64,000 nt of DNA, taken from assembly GCA_016710095.1 (NCBI GenBank), contig JADJLL010000013.1:1-64000 (forward strand). The letters are read 5' to 3'. This document shows positions 27,774 through 36,432 of the stretch, piece by piece (the stretch's first letter is position 1; every line of letters begins with the position of its first letter). The translations under genes were made by a program, and so were the position numbers. A model generated the notes under the pieces. That model was not told where the DNA came from. It searched no databases and saw only the letters and a program-made list of their open reading frames with translations. The DNA comes from Candidatus Eiseniibacteriota bacterium (GTDB taxonomy: Bacteria > Eisenbacteria > RBG-16-71-46).

Positions 27774-30173
27774 TCACTCGGTCGAGGGTTGCTCCGCGCT
27801 CTGTTTGCGCTGCTTCTGCTCGGGGATCTTGCCCCACGTCCAGGTGAGCGAGAGGTTCACGCTGCGCATGCGATTGTTCGTGTCCGTGCGCTGCCGGTAC
27901 GTCGCGTCGCCCGTTTCGGACCAGTACTGCGCGAGCAGGAACGGATCGTTCAGGTTCACGTTGGCCCATGCGGTCTCGCGCACCTTGTAGCGGGCGCCGA
28001 TCGACGAGCCGACGTACGACGACGCGCGCCCCTGAGCGAGCGTGCGCGGTGGGGCATAGCGCAGGTACAGCTGCAGGTCGAGCTTGGGCGTCGCCTTGAA
28101 CGACGCGTTCCCGTTCGCGCTCCAGCCGGTCACGTCGCGCGTGAATCCGTTCGCGAGGTTGCTCGCGTCATGGCGCTCCTGCTGCAGGCCGACGCTCATC
28201 GTGCCGCCGAAGCGGCCAGTCTGGCGCAACGAGCCCGTCAGGCTCAGGCCCGCCGTGCGCACGGACGAAGCGTTGCGCCACGTGGACGTGGCGACGCCCG
28301 AAGCGCTCACCGTCGTGACGAGATCCCAGTTGTCGACCGTGCGCCGCAGGTAGGGCGACAACCGCAGCGTGCCGCGCGAACCGCTCCACGCCGCGTCCAC
28401 ACTCCAGGAGTGCGTGTAGCGCGGCCCGAGCGAGGGATTGCCGATCGTGCGCTCCAGAGAATCGCTCGTGGGGACGATCGGGTTCAGGTAGCCGGCACTC
28501 GGGCGCTCGATGCGCTTGGAGTACGTCGCGCGCACCGTGCGTCCCTTGCCGAAGTCCCATGCGGCGTTCGCGCTGGGGAAGAGGCTGCGATAGTCGCGAT
28601 CGAAGCTCAGCGCACTCGAGAACACGTCGAACGACGTGAGCGCGGCTTCGGCGCGCGCGCCGGCCTGAACGGACAGCTTCCCGAACGTGCGCCCGAGCGT
28701 GACGTACCCCGAGTGGAAGACTTCGCGATGGCGGTAGTCCGATCGCGCGCTCAGCGGCGTGACGACCGGCACGCCTCCCGATTCGAACGCCACCGAGCCG
28801 GAGTTCGTGTTCACGCGCTCGGCGACGCGGTATCCCGATTCGAGCTTCGTCTTCGCACCGAGCGGGCGGGTGTCGTCCACCTGCAGCGAACGTTCACGGA
28901 ACCCCGTCGCGCTGCCACTGTGCGAGGCCTCATCGGGAATGCCCGTGGGCGCCTGCGTGCGCTGCACGCCGTCCGTCCGGTAGTCCCCGAGCGTGCCGCT
29001 CTGGAGGAACTCGATCGAACGCTCGTCGCGCCCTTTCGTGACGACGTGCGACAGGCCGGAGGTGAACGACGCGGTGCCTCCCGAGTACTCGGTCTCGTCG
29101 TGGCGCTCGAAACGGCTCGCTTCCGTGCCCGTCGAATCGGTGAAGGACGTGAACTTGTCCGCTTCCGGCGCGCTGCCGTTCGGATACGCGCTCACCGTGC
29201 CGTAGAGCGTCGTGCGCTTTCCGAGCGCGAGGTCGGCCGAGGTGTCGAACGACAGGTAGTGGCCGGCCGAGATGTTCTCGGACCGGGTGCGCAGCGCGGT
29301 GGGCGGGCTCGTGAGGAGGCTGAAGCGCTCGCTCTCCGAGCCGTACTCCCACTGGTAGAGGCTCGCGCCCGCGCCGCCGAACACGGTGAGCGGGCCCTGC
29401 TGCCACGCGATGCGCGACGAGAGCCCGTTGTAGCGCGGCCCCGCGTACGCGTTCACGCTGCCGCTCACGCCGAGCTTCACGTCGTCCTTGAGCACGATGT
29501 TCACGATGCCCGCGGTGCCTTCGGGATCGAACTTGGCCGACGGGTTCGCGATCACTTCGACGCGCTCGATGCGATTGCCCGGCAGTTGGCGCAGAAAGGT
29601 CTGCAGCGCCTCGCCCTTCATGGGAGTCGGCCGCCCGTTGATCTGGATCGTGACGCCCGTGCTGCCGCGCAGGCTGACGCGCCCGTTCACGTCCACGTCG
29701 AGCTCCGGCACCGCGCGCAGCAGGTCCGTCGTGCTGCCGGCGCCCGCCGCGGGAATGTCGCGCGCGAGGTAGATGTTCCGGTCCGGCGCGATCACCGCGG
29801 TGTTGCGTGCCGTGCTCACCTCGGCGCCCGGCACGTTCACGGCGGCGATCGCGAGTGCGATCGTGCCGAGGTCGGCCGCCGCGTCGCCGGCCAGCTCGAG
29901 GTCGCGCCGAACGTGCGGCGCGCGGCCGAGGAGCGACGCGCGCAGGAGGTAGCGCCCCGCACGAAGCGAATCGAGCGCGAAGCGTCCGTCGGCGCGCGTG
30001 GTGGCGTGCGCGACGACGACCGAATCGAGCGACGATCGCAGCACGACTTCGACGCCCTCGAGGGGAACGTGGGAGGACGCATCGGTCACGACGCCGCGCA
30101 GCGAAGCGGCGAACGCGGCGGGCACGAACAGCGATCCGGCGACGAGCAATGCGCCGAGCAGGGAACGGTGCAC
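27774..30173 (-). CDS. TonB-dependent-receptor-like outer-membrane beta-barrel protein
   Basis: A 799-residue outer-membrane protein. A signal peptide (GTG start VHRSLL, cleavage near AFA-A at residue 22) is followed by a carboxypeptidase-regulatory-like Ig domain (about 25-105; LRGVVTDASSHVPLEGVEV, DGRFALDSLRAGRY). A plug domain follows (about 125-230; DLLRAVPELDVDVNGRVSLRG, GNRIERVEVI, GTAGIVNIVLK). A roughly 560-residue beta-barrel of the OMP_b-brl_3 type completes it (AGARAE, YSKRIERPS, NPSLGPRYTHSW), ending TWTWGK. It probably imports or binds an oligomer with TonB energy or acts as a porin. There is no SusD-like partner next to it. The start at 30173 is chosen for its signal peptide and GGGAG site; the frame is open to 30278. 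Confidence 0.85.
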   Translation of the reverse strand: MHRSLLGALLVAGSLFVPAAFAASLRGVVTDASSHVPLEGVEVVLRSSLDSVVVAHATTRADGRFALDSLRAGRYLLRASLLGRAPHVRRDLELAGDAAADLGTIALAIAAVNVPGAEVSTARNTAVIAPDRNIYLARDIPAAGAGSTTDLLRAVPELDVDVNGRVSLRGSTGVTIQINGRPTPMKGEALQTFLRQLPGNRIERVEVIANPSAKFDPEGTAGIVNIVLKDDVKLGVSGSVNAYAGPRYNGLSSRIAWQQGPLTVFGGAGASLYQWEYGSESERFSLLTSPPTALRTRSENISAGHYLSFDTSADLALGKRTTLYGTVSAYPNGSAPEADKFTSFTDSTGTEASRFERHDETEYSGGTASFTSGLSHVVTKGRDERSIEFLQSGTLGDYRTDGVQRTQAPTGIPDEASHSGSATGFRERSLQVDDTRPLGAKTKLESGYRVAERVNTNSGSVAFESGGVPVVTPLSARSDYRHREVFHSGYVTLGRTFGKLSVQAGARAEAALTSFDVFSSALSFDRDYRSLFPSANAAWDFGKGRTVRATYSKRIERPSAGYLNPIVPTSDSLERTIGNPSLGPRYTHSWSVDAAWSGSRGTLRLSPYLRRTVDNWDLVTTVSASGVATSTWRNASSVRTAGLSLTGSLRQTGRFGGTMSVGLQQERHDASNLANGFTRDVTGWSANGNASFKATPKLDLQLYLRYAPPRTLAQGRASSYVGSSIGARYKVRETAWANVNLNDPFLLAQYWSETGDATYRQRTDTNNRMRSVNLSLTWTWGKIPEQKQRKQSAEQPSTE

Positions 30174-30252
30174 GTGACTCCCGGGTAGCCTGAGGAGTGA
30201 AAGGGCGGCGAACGGACCGGCGGATACTGCCAGAACCGCGCGCGCATACGAA

Positions 30253-30288
30253 GAACCGGAGCCCGGCCGACTGGCCACGCTCCGGTTC
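30253..30288 (-). terminator. Hairpin terminator after frameshifted secreted-protein gene
   Basis: A 10-bp stem GAACCGGAGC/GCTCCGGTTC encloses a second small GGCC/GGCC stem. It lies 26 nt past the stop at 30315 in the direction of the minus-strand gene and is followed on that strand by a T-rich TTCTTCG. Confidence 0.6.
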
Positions 30289-30314
30289 CTTCCTGCGCAG
30301 GAGATCGTGCGCGG

Positions 30315-31252
30315 CTATCGCACGCGCACGAGCGGCTGGCTCATGCCGCCCTCGGGGCCGATCGCGCGAACACGATAGCTGCCCGCCGGCGCCACGCTTC
30401 CGTCCTGGCCGAGACCGTCCCACGTCCAGCTCACGTCACCGGACGCGCTCGCGAGCGCCTGTGCGCGACGGACGATCCGGCCCATCGCGTCCACGATCTC
30501 GATGCGGACCGGCATCGAGCTCGCGGTGGAGATGCGAAACGACACGGGGCCACGGGAGGGATTCGGGCTGGGGGGAGCGAGCTGGACGGGGCCGCCCGCG
30601 CGGCCGGGCCGCCGGGAGTCACGCCGAGCGTGCCGTTGGTGAGCAAGATCTCGTCGAGACCGAAGTCACCCACGACGGTGTCGGGAGTCCGCTGGTACGG
30701 AGACTTGTCGTGCCGCACGAGAATGCGATCCACGTTCTGCAGCGCCGCGGCGAAGGTGCCGGGCACTCCGCCGGTGAAGGTGAAGTTCGCCCCGTTGAGC
30801 GGCACCGTGAACGGCGCCCATGCGTCGTGCGGAGGAATCAGCGCGGTGTTCGACTGCCAGAAGTTCCCGGTCGCGGCGTTGCCGATCGACAGATGCAGTT
30901 CGAGGTCGTCGTCGACGTTCACGTCGTTCAGCCACAACCGGACTTCCGTGATGCCCGCCGCGGTCCAGTTTCCCGCGTAGTCGGGCGTCAGCGCGAAGGA
31001 GCCGAGATTGCCCGCGAAGGGAGCGGGGACCGCGACGAGCAGGTAGCCGTCACCGCTGCCGCCGAGCCCGCCCGTTCCGGGATTCGAGATCTGCGAGCCA
31101 CCCGACCAACCATCGAGCGACACGCCCGGAAAGTGCCCACGGAAGCCGAGGACGGGATTGGCGCTCGCGGCATGAGGAACCGCCGCGGCCGTGAAGCAGA
31201 GCGCTGTTACGGCAATGAGGAGCTCCAGTCGGATGGAGGGACTGGTTCGCAT
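30315..31252 (-). pseudogene. Secreted protein with sorting domain, interrupted by a frameshift
   Basis: The first frame (31252 down to about 30600) encodes a signal peptide (1-31, ending ASA-N) and a beta-sandwich of about 190 residues (SLDGWSGG, GNWTAAGITEVRLWLND, ILVRHDKSP, GDFGLDEILL) resembling carbohydrate-binding or laminin-G-like modules. At about 30590-30615, in a run of C and G, the frame changes. The adjacent frame continues LAPPSPNPSRGPVSFRIS, RIEIVDAMGRIVRR and WTWDGLGQDG to the stop at 30315, which is a clear sorting domain. A single missing base restores one protein of about 312 residues. The upstream frame alone would run on into low-complexity nonsense. The break may be a sequencing or assembly error or a real mutation. 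The start has AGGAG 7-11 nt upstream of the ATG. Confidence 0.75.
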
Positions 31253-31587
31253 GGTGTTTCTCCTGTCGAGGGAGGTATGCGCGACCGACCCGATGTCGCG
31301 CGGCGATCCGGCGCCCACGGCGAATCGAGGCGTACAGCACCTCCGACACGCGCGAGCTTTGTTCCATGTTTAGCCACGCTTCGGAGTGAAGCAAGTGCTT
31401 TCGCCTCGAAGGGGCGCTCTGAGGCCGGCGCCGTTTAACGGTGCACTTCCTTCTCGATCGAGCCTGGGCTGGGGCGAACGGGAAGGACACGACGATCAGG
31501 ATTCCCTTGGTACACCTTGTAGTTCTAGGTATGGTGCGCGCTCACGCGCGACGACCATCGCTCGAGCCATTCCGAGGAGCGCCACGC
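31253..31587. other. Divergent intergenic region between secreted-protein gene and PadR operon
   Basis: 335 bases without a gene, noticeably richer in A/T than the surroundings. It holds the candidate PadR-operon promoter at 31507-31535 and an 11-bp palindrome CCGTTTAACGG at 31431-31441 that could be an operator. Open frames crossing it are overhangs of the neighbouring genes. Confidence 0.5.
31507..31535 (+). promoter_or_regulatory. Candidate sigma-70-type promoter of the PadR operon
   Basis: TTGGTA (31507-31512) and TATGGT (31530-31535) are separated by 17 bp and each match the consensus at 4 of 6 positions. An ACCT-N9-AGGT dyad (31514-31530) overlaps the spacer and could be the autorepressor site expected for a PadR protein. 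The PadR ATG lies 53 nt downstream. Confidence 0.4.
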
Positions 31588-31929
31588 ATGGCCCCATCCA
31601 AAGACCTCGTCGCCGCGTCGGCGATCCCGCTGATCCTCTCGCTGCTCGAGCGTGGGGACAGCTACGGCTACGCGATCATCCAGGAGGTGCGCGCGTTGTC
31701 GAACGGGGACGTCGAGTGGGCGGACGGCATGCTGTATCCGATCCTGCACCGGCTCGAGAAGCGCAAGCTCGTCGGCGCCTATTGGGGCGTCGCCGACAAC
31801 GGCCGCCGCAGGAAGTACTACCGCCTCGAGCGAGCCGGGCGCGCGGAACTCAAGACGCAGCGCGCGCACTGGGACAAGTTCCACGACATGTTGCAGCGAG
31901 TGAAGGGAGGATTGCCGTGTTCGACGTGA
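31588..31929 (+). CDS. PadR-family transcriptional regulator
   Basis: A 113-residue winged-helix repressor of the PadR subfamily 2 size class. Recognisable parts are IPLILSLLERGDSYGYAI (helices 1-2), IIQEVRAL, MLYPILHRLEKRKLV (recognition helix) and the wing NGRRRKYYRLERAGR, followed by a short C-terminal dimerisation helix (about 85-113). Such regulators usually repress themselves and a linked membrane-protein or transporter operon in response to small molecules or envelope stress. It overlaps the next gene by 13 nt, which encodes a typical PadR-partner membrane protein. GAGGAG lies 9-14 nt before the ATG. Confidence 0.9.
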   Translation: MAPSKDLVAASAIPLILSLLERGDSYGYAIIQEVRALSNGDVEWADGMLYPILHRLEKRKLVGAYWGVADNGRRRKYYRLERAGRAELKTQRAHWDKFHDMLQRVKGGLPCST

Positions 31930-32387
31930 ACGCCGCTGTGGACGAGTGGGTGGTTCGCACGCTCGGAGAGCAGTGCCGCGATTCGAAGCGCGCGGCGGAA
32001 CTCGCCGATCACCTGCACTGCGAGATCGAAGCCGCACGCGCCGAAGGGCGTTCCGCCGACGAGGCGTTCGCGCTCGCGACGACACGCATGGGCGCTCCCG
32101 GCGCGCTCGCGGAGGAACTCGCGAAGAATCGCTCGGCACTCGCTGCCGTGTGCGAGCCCCTGATGCGCGAGGAACGCCGTTGGCGCGGGAGCGCGCGCAC
32201 GCTCCTGCTCGCGCACGCGCTGCTGTGGGCGGCGGGCCTCATCGCCAGCGCCGCCTGGCTGGCCTCCTCGCACGCGGATGCCGCCACGCGATGGACCGTC
32301 GTGGGGACGATGCCTGCGCTCTGGTACGCCTCGGACCTCGTGGTGAAGCGCCTGCTCGGTGCGAGCCCCGCGCGAGGAAGACGGTGA
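31917..32387 (+). CDS. PadR-linked membrane protein (permease-prefix/DUF1700-like)
   Basis: A 156-residue protein translated from GTG 31917 (GGGAGG 7 nt upstream) inside the end of the PadR gene. The N-terminal 80 residues are a helical bundle (DEWVVRTLGEQ, ELADHLHCEIEAARAEGRSADEAFALATTRMG) like the permease-prefix domain that commonly accompanies PadR regulators. Two transmembrane helices follow (LLLAHALLWAAGLIASAAWL and VVGTMPALWYASDLV). It probably acts with PadR as a small sensory or modulatory membrane protein. Its stop overlaps the start of the rhodanese-like gene. Confidence 0.7.
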   Translation: MFDVNAAVDEWVVRTLGEQCRDSKRAAELADHLHCEIEAARAEGRSADEAFALATTRMGAPGALAEELAKNRSALAAVCEPLMREERRWRGSARTLLLAHALLWAAGLIASAAWLASSHADAATRWTVVGTMPALWYASDLVVKRLLGASPARGRR

Positions 32388-32724
32388 TCGCCCGGTTGAT
32401 GGGCCTTCGAGTCGTCTCACCGGCCGAACTTCGAGGCATGATCGAACGCGGCGAGGCGGACGTCTTCGACGTGAACGCGCCGCAGCGCTGGCGGGAAGCT
32501 CGCGTGCCGGGTGCGCGCAATCTCGATCCCACGCACTTCAACGCGGCCGCGCTCCCCGGCGACAAAATGAAGTCGATCGTCTTCTACTGCTCCGGCCCGT
32601 TGTGCCGCAAGGCTCCCAACGCCGCGGTGCGGCGAAGAAGTTCGGGCACACCGACGTTCGCGTGCTGTCCGCCGGCATCACTGGCTGGCAATCCGCGGGG
32701 TTCGCCACCGACACGGGCGAGTGA
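32384..32724 (+). pseudogene. Rhodanese-like sulfurtransferase domain protein, frameshifted
   Basis: A single rhodanese domain of about 113 residues. Frame 1 from GTG 32384 (or ATG 32399) reads VSPAELRGMIERGEADVFDVN, then ARVPGARNLDP, then the active-site loop FYCSGPLCRKAPNAA with the catalytic Cys. At about 32625-32635 the frame is lost and the adjacent frame continues AKKFGHTDVRVLSAGITGWQ, the family's C-terminal end, to TGA 32724. One missing base in the GGCGAAGAAG stretch explains the break. GTG 32384 overlaps the stop of the preceding gene (GTGA) and has GAGGAAG upstream, so it belongs to the PadR operon. Intact, it would transfer sulfur or act as a redox or stress protein. The break may be a sequence error. 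Confidence 0.75.
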
Positions 32725-32817
32725 TCGACGCGGCATGCCCGCAACGAATGGAGTGCTGGGAGCGTAGTGTCCGCGCGCATACGCGCCGAATCCCCGACCA
32801 CCCTCGGAGCTCTCCTC

Positions 32818-33519
32818 ATGAAGACGGTTCGCCAGCAGGCCCGCATCGCCGGACTCTGGTATCTCGGAATGGCGCTCATCGCGCCCATCGGTCTGATGAT
32901 CGTCCCGAACAAGCTTTTCGTGTTCGGCGACGCGGCGGCGACGGCGGAGCGCCTGCGCGCCTCGGCGTCGCTGTTCCGGATCGGCATGGCGAGCGACCTC
33001 GTGCATCAGGCGATGGAAGTGTGGCTCGTCCTCGCCCTCTACCAGCTCTTCAAGGGCGTCGACCGCCACCAGGCCCGGTTGCTCGCGATCTTCGGACTGC
33101 TCCCGATCCCGATCGTGTTCCTCAACACGCTCAACGACGTCGCGGCGCTCCAACTCGCGCAGGGGGCCACCTTCCTCGAATCGTTCAGCCGAGCACAACT
33201 CGATTCGCTCGCGTACCTGTTCGTGCGCCTGCACGGCCGCGGGGTGAGCATCGCGAGCATCTACTGGGGGCTGTGGCTGCTGCCCTTCGCGGCGCTCGTG
33301 CTGCGTTCGGGCTTCATCCCGAAGATCTTCGGCTGGCTGCTGGTCGCCGGCGGACTCGGCTACCTGCTCGCCTCGACCCACACGCTCGTGTTCCCGCAGT
33401 GGCCTGAGCCCGTCGGGACGCTCGAGACCATCCTGCAGATGGGAGAGGTGCCGATCATCCTGTGGCTCGCGATCGCCGGCGCGACGGGTCCGAAAGCGAA
33501 CGATCCCGTCGAAGCCTGA
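32818..33519 (+). CDS. DUF4386-family membrane protein
   Basis: A 233-residue integral membrane protein with about six hydrophobic segments (residues 12-28, 53-78, 87-107, 135-160, 172-192, 207-223). The DUF4386 pattern is seen in ARIAGLWYLGM near the N-terminus, SDLVHQAMEVWLVLALYQLFKGV, and the closing GLWLLPFAALVLRSGFIPKIFGWLLVAGGLGYL. The family has no established biochemical function. GGAG lies about 10 nt before the ATG. It starts 93 bp after the rhodanese stop and may be the last gene of the PadR unit or separate. It ends at a bidirectional hairpin. Confidence 0.8.
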   Translation: MKTVRQQARIAGLWYLGMALIAPIGLMIVPNKLFVFGDAAATAERLRASASLFRIGMASDLVHQAMEVWLVLALYQLFKGVDRHQARLLAIFGLLPIPIVFLNTLNDVAALQLAQGATFLESFSRAQLDSLAYLFVRLHGRGVSIASIYWGLWLLPFAALVLRSGFIPKIFGWLLVAGGLGYLLASTHTLVFPQWPEPVGTLETILQMGEVPIILWLAIAGATGPKANDPVEA

Positions 33520-33543
33520 TCGCGCGACGCAACGGGAAGACGA

Positions 33544-33576
33544 AACCGGCCCCGCCTGCGAAAGGCGGGGCCGGTT
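33544..33576. terminator. Bidirectional hairpin terminator
   Basis: A perfect 13-bp stem AACCGGCCCCGCC/GGCGGGGCCGGTT with a 7-nt loop (TGCGAAA) lies between the convergent stops at 33519 (+) and 33599 (-). It shares the GGGGCCGGT core with the hairpin at 10691. Confidence 0.8.
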
Positions 33577-33598
33577 CGTTGCAGCGAAGAAGCGTCGA

Positions 33599-34270
33599 CT
33601 ACCGGTACAGCGACTTCACACGGCCCCACGTCGTGGCCTTCGCCGAGACGGGCGATGCCGGACCGAGGACGACCGAGCCGAACGCGGCGACGTCCGTCGA
33701 CCACACGCACGGGCCCTTCATCTGGACGCCGTACTGCACGTGACGGGCGGGATCGTTGACCGTCGCGAGCGAGACGCTGAAAGCGCCAGACGCCGGCACC
33801 GGAACGAGGATTTCGCTGACCGACGAGAAGTCGGGGGCGAAGTCACGGATGAACAGCTTGGCGGCGTGCGACGCAGCCAGCGTGTTCGACACGACGTTGC
33901 CGACGAACGTGAGCGTGACGCCCGGCAGCGAGCCGGCCGGCTCCACGTACATGTTTGCTTCCATGATCTTGTTGCCGACCGCGCCCGGGCCGCCGCTCGG
34001 CGTGTACCAGAACGGGTTCGGATCGCCGATCGTGTTCGGCGTGAAGACGAGGTTCGAGCCGGAGAACGTGGCGTTCAGGTCGGCAGTGCCCCAGCCCGAC
34101 GCGAAGACGAAGCCGCCGCCGTTGGACGGAAGCTCGAACACGTTCATGAAGCCGTTCCACGTCGGAGACGGATCGATCGTGACGACGACGTCGGCGCGAG
34201 CGACGCTGACGCTCATGGCGCCGGCGACGATCAGGCCCAGCATGAGGTTCTTGAGTAGCCCATTCTTCAT
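33599..34270 (-). CDS. Secreted beta-rich protein with conserved-looking basic C-terminal tail
   Basis: A 223-residue protein. A signal peptide (MKNGLLKN start, hydrophobic LMLGLIVAGAMSVSV, cleavage near ARA-D at residue 26) is followed by about 185 residues of beta-sandwich-like sequence (TWNGFMNVFELPSNGG, GWGTADLNATFSG, FVGNVVSNTL, SVSLATVNDPARHVQYGVQMKG). It has features of extracellular carbohydrate-binding modules but no family I can name. Unlike its neighbours it lacks the FlgD-like sorting domain. Instead it ends in a short basic tail, ATTWGRVKSLYR, which could be a different sorting signal. AGGAGG lies 9-14 nt before the ATG. It has its own candidate promoter downstream of the GH16 gene on the same strand. 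Confidence 0.65.
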   Translation of the reverse strand: MKNGLLKNLMLGLIVAGAMSVSVARADVVVTIDPSPTWNGFMNVFELPSNGGGFVFASGWGTADLNATFSGSNLVFTPNTIGDPNPFWYTPSGGPGAVGNKIMEANMYVEPAGSLPGVTLTFVGNVVSNTLAASHAAKLFIRDFAPDFSSVSEILVPVPASGAFSVSLATVNDPARHVQYGVQMKGPCVWSTDVAAFGSVVLGPASPVSAKATTWGRVKSLYR

Positions 34271-34393
34271 TGCCGTGTCCTCCTGTTCATGGGGTGTGGG
34301 AGCTCGAGAGCTCCGCGGAAAACCTGAAACTGCGCAGCAGAAACAGATCGACGGCACTACTTCTACGGCTTGGGTGAATCCTGACCTGCCATG

Positions 34394-34422
34394 AGCCTAG
34401 ACTATGTTCGCCAAGCGTACAA
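34394..34422 (-). promoter_or_regulatory. Candidate promoter for the 33599-34270 gene
   Basis: Read on the minus strand, TTGTAC (34417-34422) and TAGGCT (34394-34399) are 17 bp apart inside an unusually A/T-rich patch. The implied leader is about 115 nt. An A7 run (34457-34463 region) upstream may be an UP-like element. Confidence 0.4.
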
Positions 34423-34473
34423 AGTGAAAACTTCGCTCCGGCAGGGACTTCCTCGAACTTTTTTTGAGATCGC

Positions 34474-36244
34474 CTACTTGAGAAGGACGACCTTGCGCAC
34501 CTCGGCCCGTCCGCCCGAGGCGAGGCGATACCAGTAGACACCCGCGCCCGCCGACCGGCCCTGCTCGTCCCGGCCGTCCCATCGGACCGCGTTCACGCCC
34601 ACGCGGCCGATGCCGGGGAAGCGCTGGACGCGCCGGCCCGAGGCGTCGATCACCTCGATGACGAACGGTCCCGGGGTCGCGAGCTCGAAGCGAAGCTCCG
34701 TGCTGGACTGGAAGGGGTTGGGGGCGCTGGCCAGGAGCGTCGCGCGAGGCACTGCAGGCCCGCCGTCGACGCCGGCCACATTGCCGGATTCCCAGTAGAT
34801 GTCGTCGAGGCCGAAGGCACAGGCGGCGCCATTGGTCTCGAGGATCACGAACTCGTAGCTGAGCATGCGCAGGTCGATCGCCGTGCCGCGCAGCTCGGTG
34901 ATGGGGATGGACGCCTGGCCCCACTGCCCGTTGCGCACGAGGCCGTACTTGGTCGTGTTCGCGGGCAGGTCGACGTAGTTCTGGTTCCCCCACGAATCGA
35001 TCACACCGATCTTGAACGAAACGTTCGCGGGGATCTTGATCCGGAACTTGAGGAAACCGTCGCCGAGGTTGAAGAGGTTCAGCGGCTGGCGCGACATGAT
35101 GCCCGCGCCGAACCAACCCTTCGCGTTCGTCTGCCACGCGAGACCGTTCGTGCCCTCGAACGGCGGGATCGCCGCGTCCACGAGCGTGCTTTCCCAGACG
35201 TAGACGTCGGACGTCACGCCGGTGGTCAGCGACCCGCTCGTCGGCGTCGTGTCGGTGAAGAGACCGTAGCGGCCGTTCTGCCAGGTCGGCGGGCCGAGCG
35301 CGACTTCGCCCTGACCGTTCCACTGGTACACGCGCACGTAGTCCACGTACATCGTCGCGGGCAACGGCATGCTGATCGGCAGGCCACTGGCCGGATCGCC
35401 GAGACGCCAGCAGTCGGTGTAGGCGCCGCCGATGGCCATGTTGGCGATGAGGTAGAACGGCTGGCGGAACTCCTCCGCGTCGGCGCCGAAGACGAAGGGC
35501 GCGGCGTAGAGGTCGTGCTCGACGCCGTTGTCCACGACGGTGAAGCGCATCGAGTTCTGGTCCCAGTAGCAGCGATAGATGAGGAATCGTCCAGGGTGAG
35601 GCCGGGGGCGTAGTTGTAGTAGGGACGGTCGTACACGTCGGTCGGATCGTTCGCGGTGCTCGCGGTTCCCGAGGTGCCCTGCCAGATCGCGTTCGCGCCG
35701 ACCATCTGGTTCACGGTCGCGTTGTTCAGGCCGTTGCCGCCGTTGTGCGTGTCGTGCAGGTCGCGGAAGGCCTTGCCGGCGCCCATCTCCATGAAGTCGA
35801 CTTCACCGCTCGCGGGCCAGCCGATGTTCGCGGTGCCGAGCATCCAGAACGCCGGCCAACCGCCGTTGTTCAGGTTGGGGACGAGCACGCGCGTCTCGAT
35901 CATGCCGTACTTCACGGTGACGAAGGACTTCGTGACGACCTTGCCCGAGGTGTAGTTCAGCGGGTTGCCCCACTGGTCCACGATCCCCGGCCCGCTCTCG
36001 TTGCGGGCGATGATCCGGAGCGCATTGTTGCCCGGCTCGCCCGGCACCGTCGCGATGTCCACGTTCTCGTTGCGGTAGTACTCGGTTCGCCGTTGCCCCA
36101 GCCCCAGCTGCCGTTGCCGGTGACCTTGAGCCAGTTGGAGAGGTTGTCGAAGTTGTCCTGCCAGATCAGGCTGCCGACCTGGGCGTGAGCCGATCCGGTG
36201 GCGAACAACCCGGCCACGATCACGGCGGCGATGAGCTTGCGCAT
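34474..36244 (-). pseudogene. Glycoside hydrolase family 16 endo-beta-glucanase-like enzyme with sorting domain, two frameshifts
   Basis: Three frames together encode one protein of about 590 residues. Segment 1 (36244 to about 36090) has a signal peptide ending AHA-Q and SLIWQDNFDNLSNW. Segment 2 (about 36090 to 35590) has TEYYRNENVDI, RIIARNE, SGKVVTKSF, GMIETRVLVPN, GWPAFWMLG and the GH16 catalytic motif GEVDFMEMG (two Glu and an Asp). Segment 3 (about 35590 to 34474) completes the fold (FLIYRCYWDQ, FYLIANMAIGG, YVDYVRVYQW), adds a roughly 170-residue carbohydrate-binding-like module and ends in a sorting domain (APNPFQSSTELRF, GRRVQRF, WDGRDEQGR, GVYWYRL). Both breaks fit single-base deletions. 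If they are sequence errors this is a complete secreted laminarinase/glucanase-type enzyme. The ATG is followed by a typical signal peptide. Confidence 0.8.
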
Positions 36245-36304
36245 GGGGAGAGTCCTCGGAGGTGGCGGCCGTCCGTTGCTGTGCCGACCGGTCCATCATG
36301 CGCT

Positions 36305-36323
36305 TTGTTCGGACGCAGAACAA
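36305..36323. promoter_or_regulatory. Perfect inverted repeat TTGTTC-N7-GAACAA, candidate operator
   Basis: Located in the 188-bp divergent region between the GH16 gene and the ECF sigma gene. On the minus strand TTGTTC could also serve as a -35 element, with CATGAT 17 bp further on, toward the GH16 start. An operator over that promoter is a reasonable inference. Confidence 0.4.
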
Positions 36324-36432
36324 TGTCGGATTACCGCCTCGCCCCGAAATCTGGGCGAGCTCCTGCGCCCCGCCCGGAGATCGGTGATTCTCTCCACAAT
36401 ATTTCGCCCACTCGTCCGTCTACCCCTCGTAG

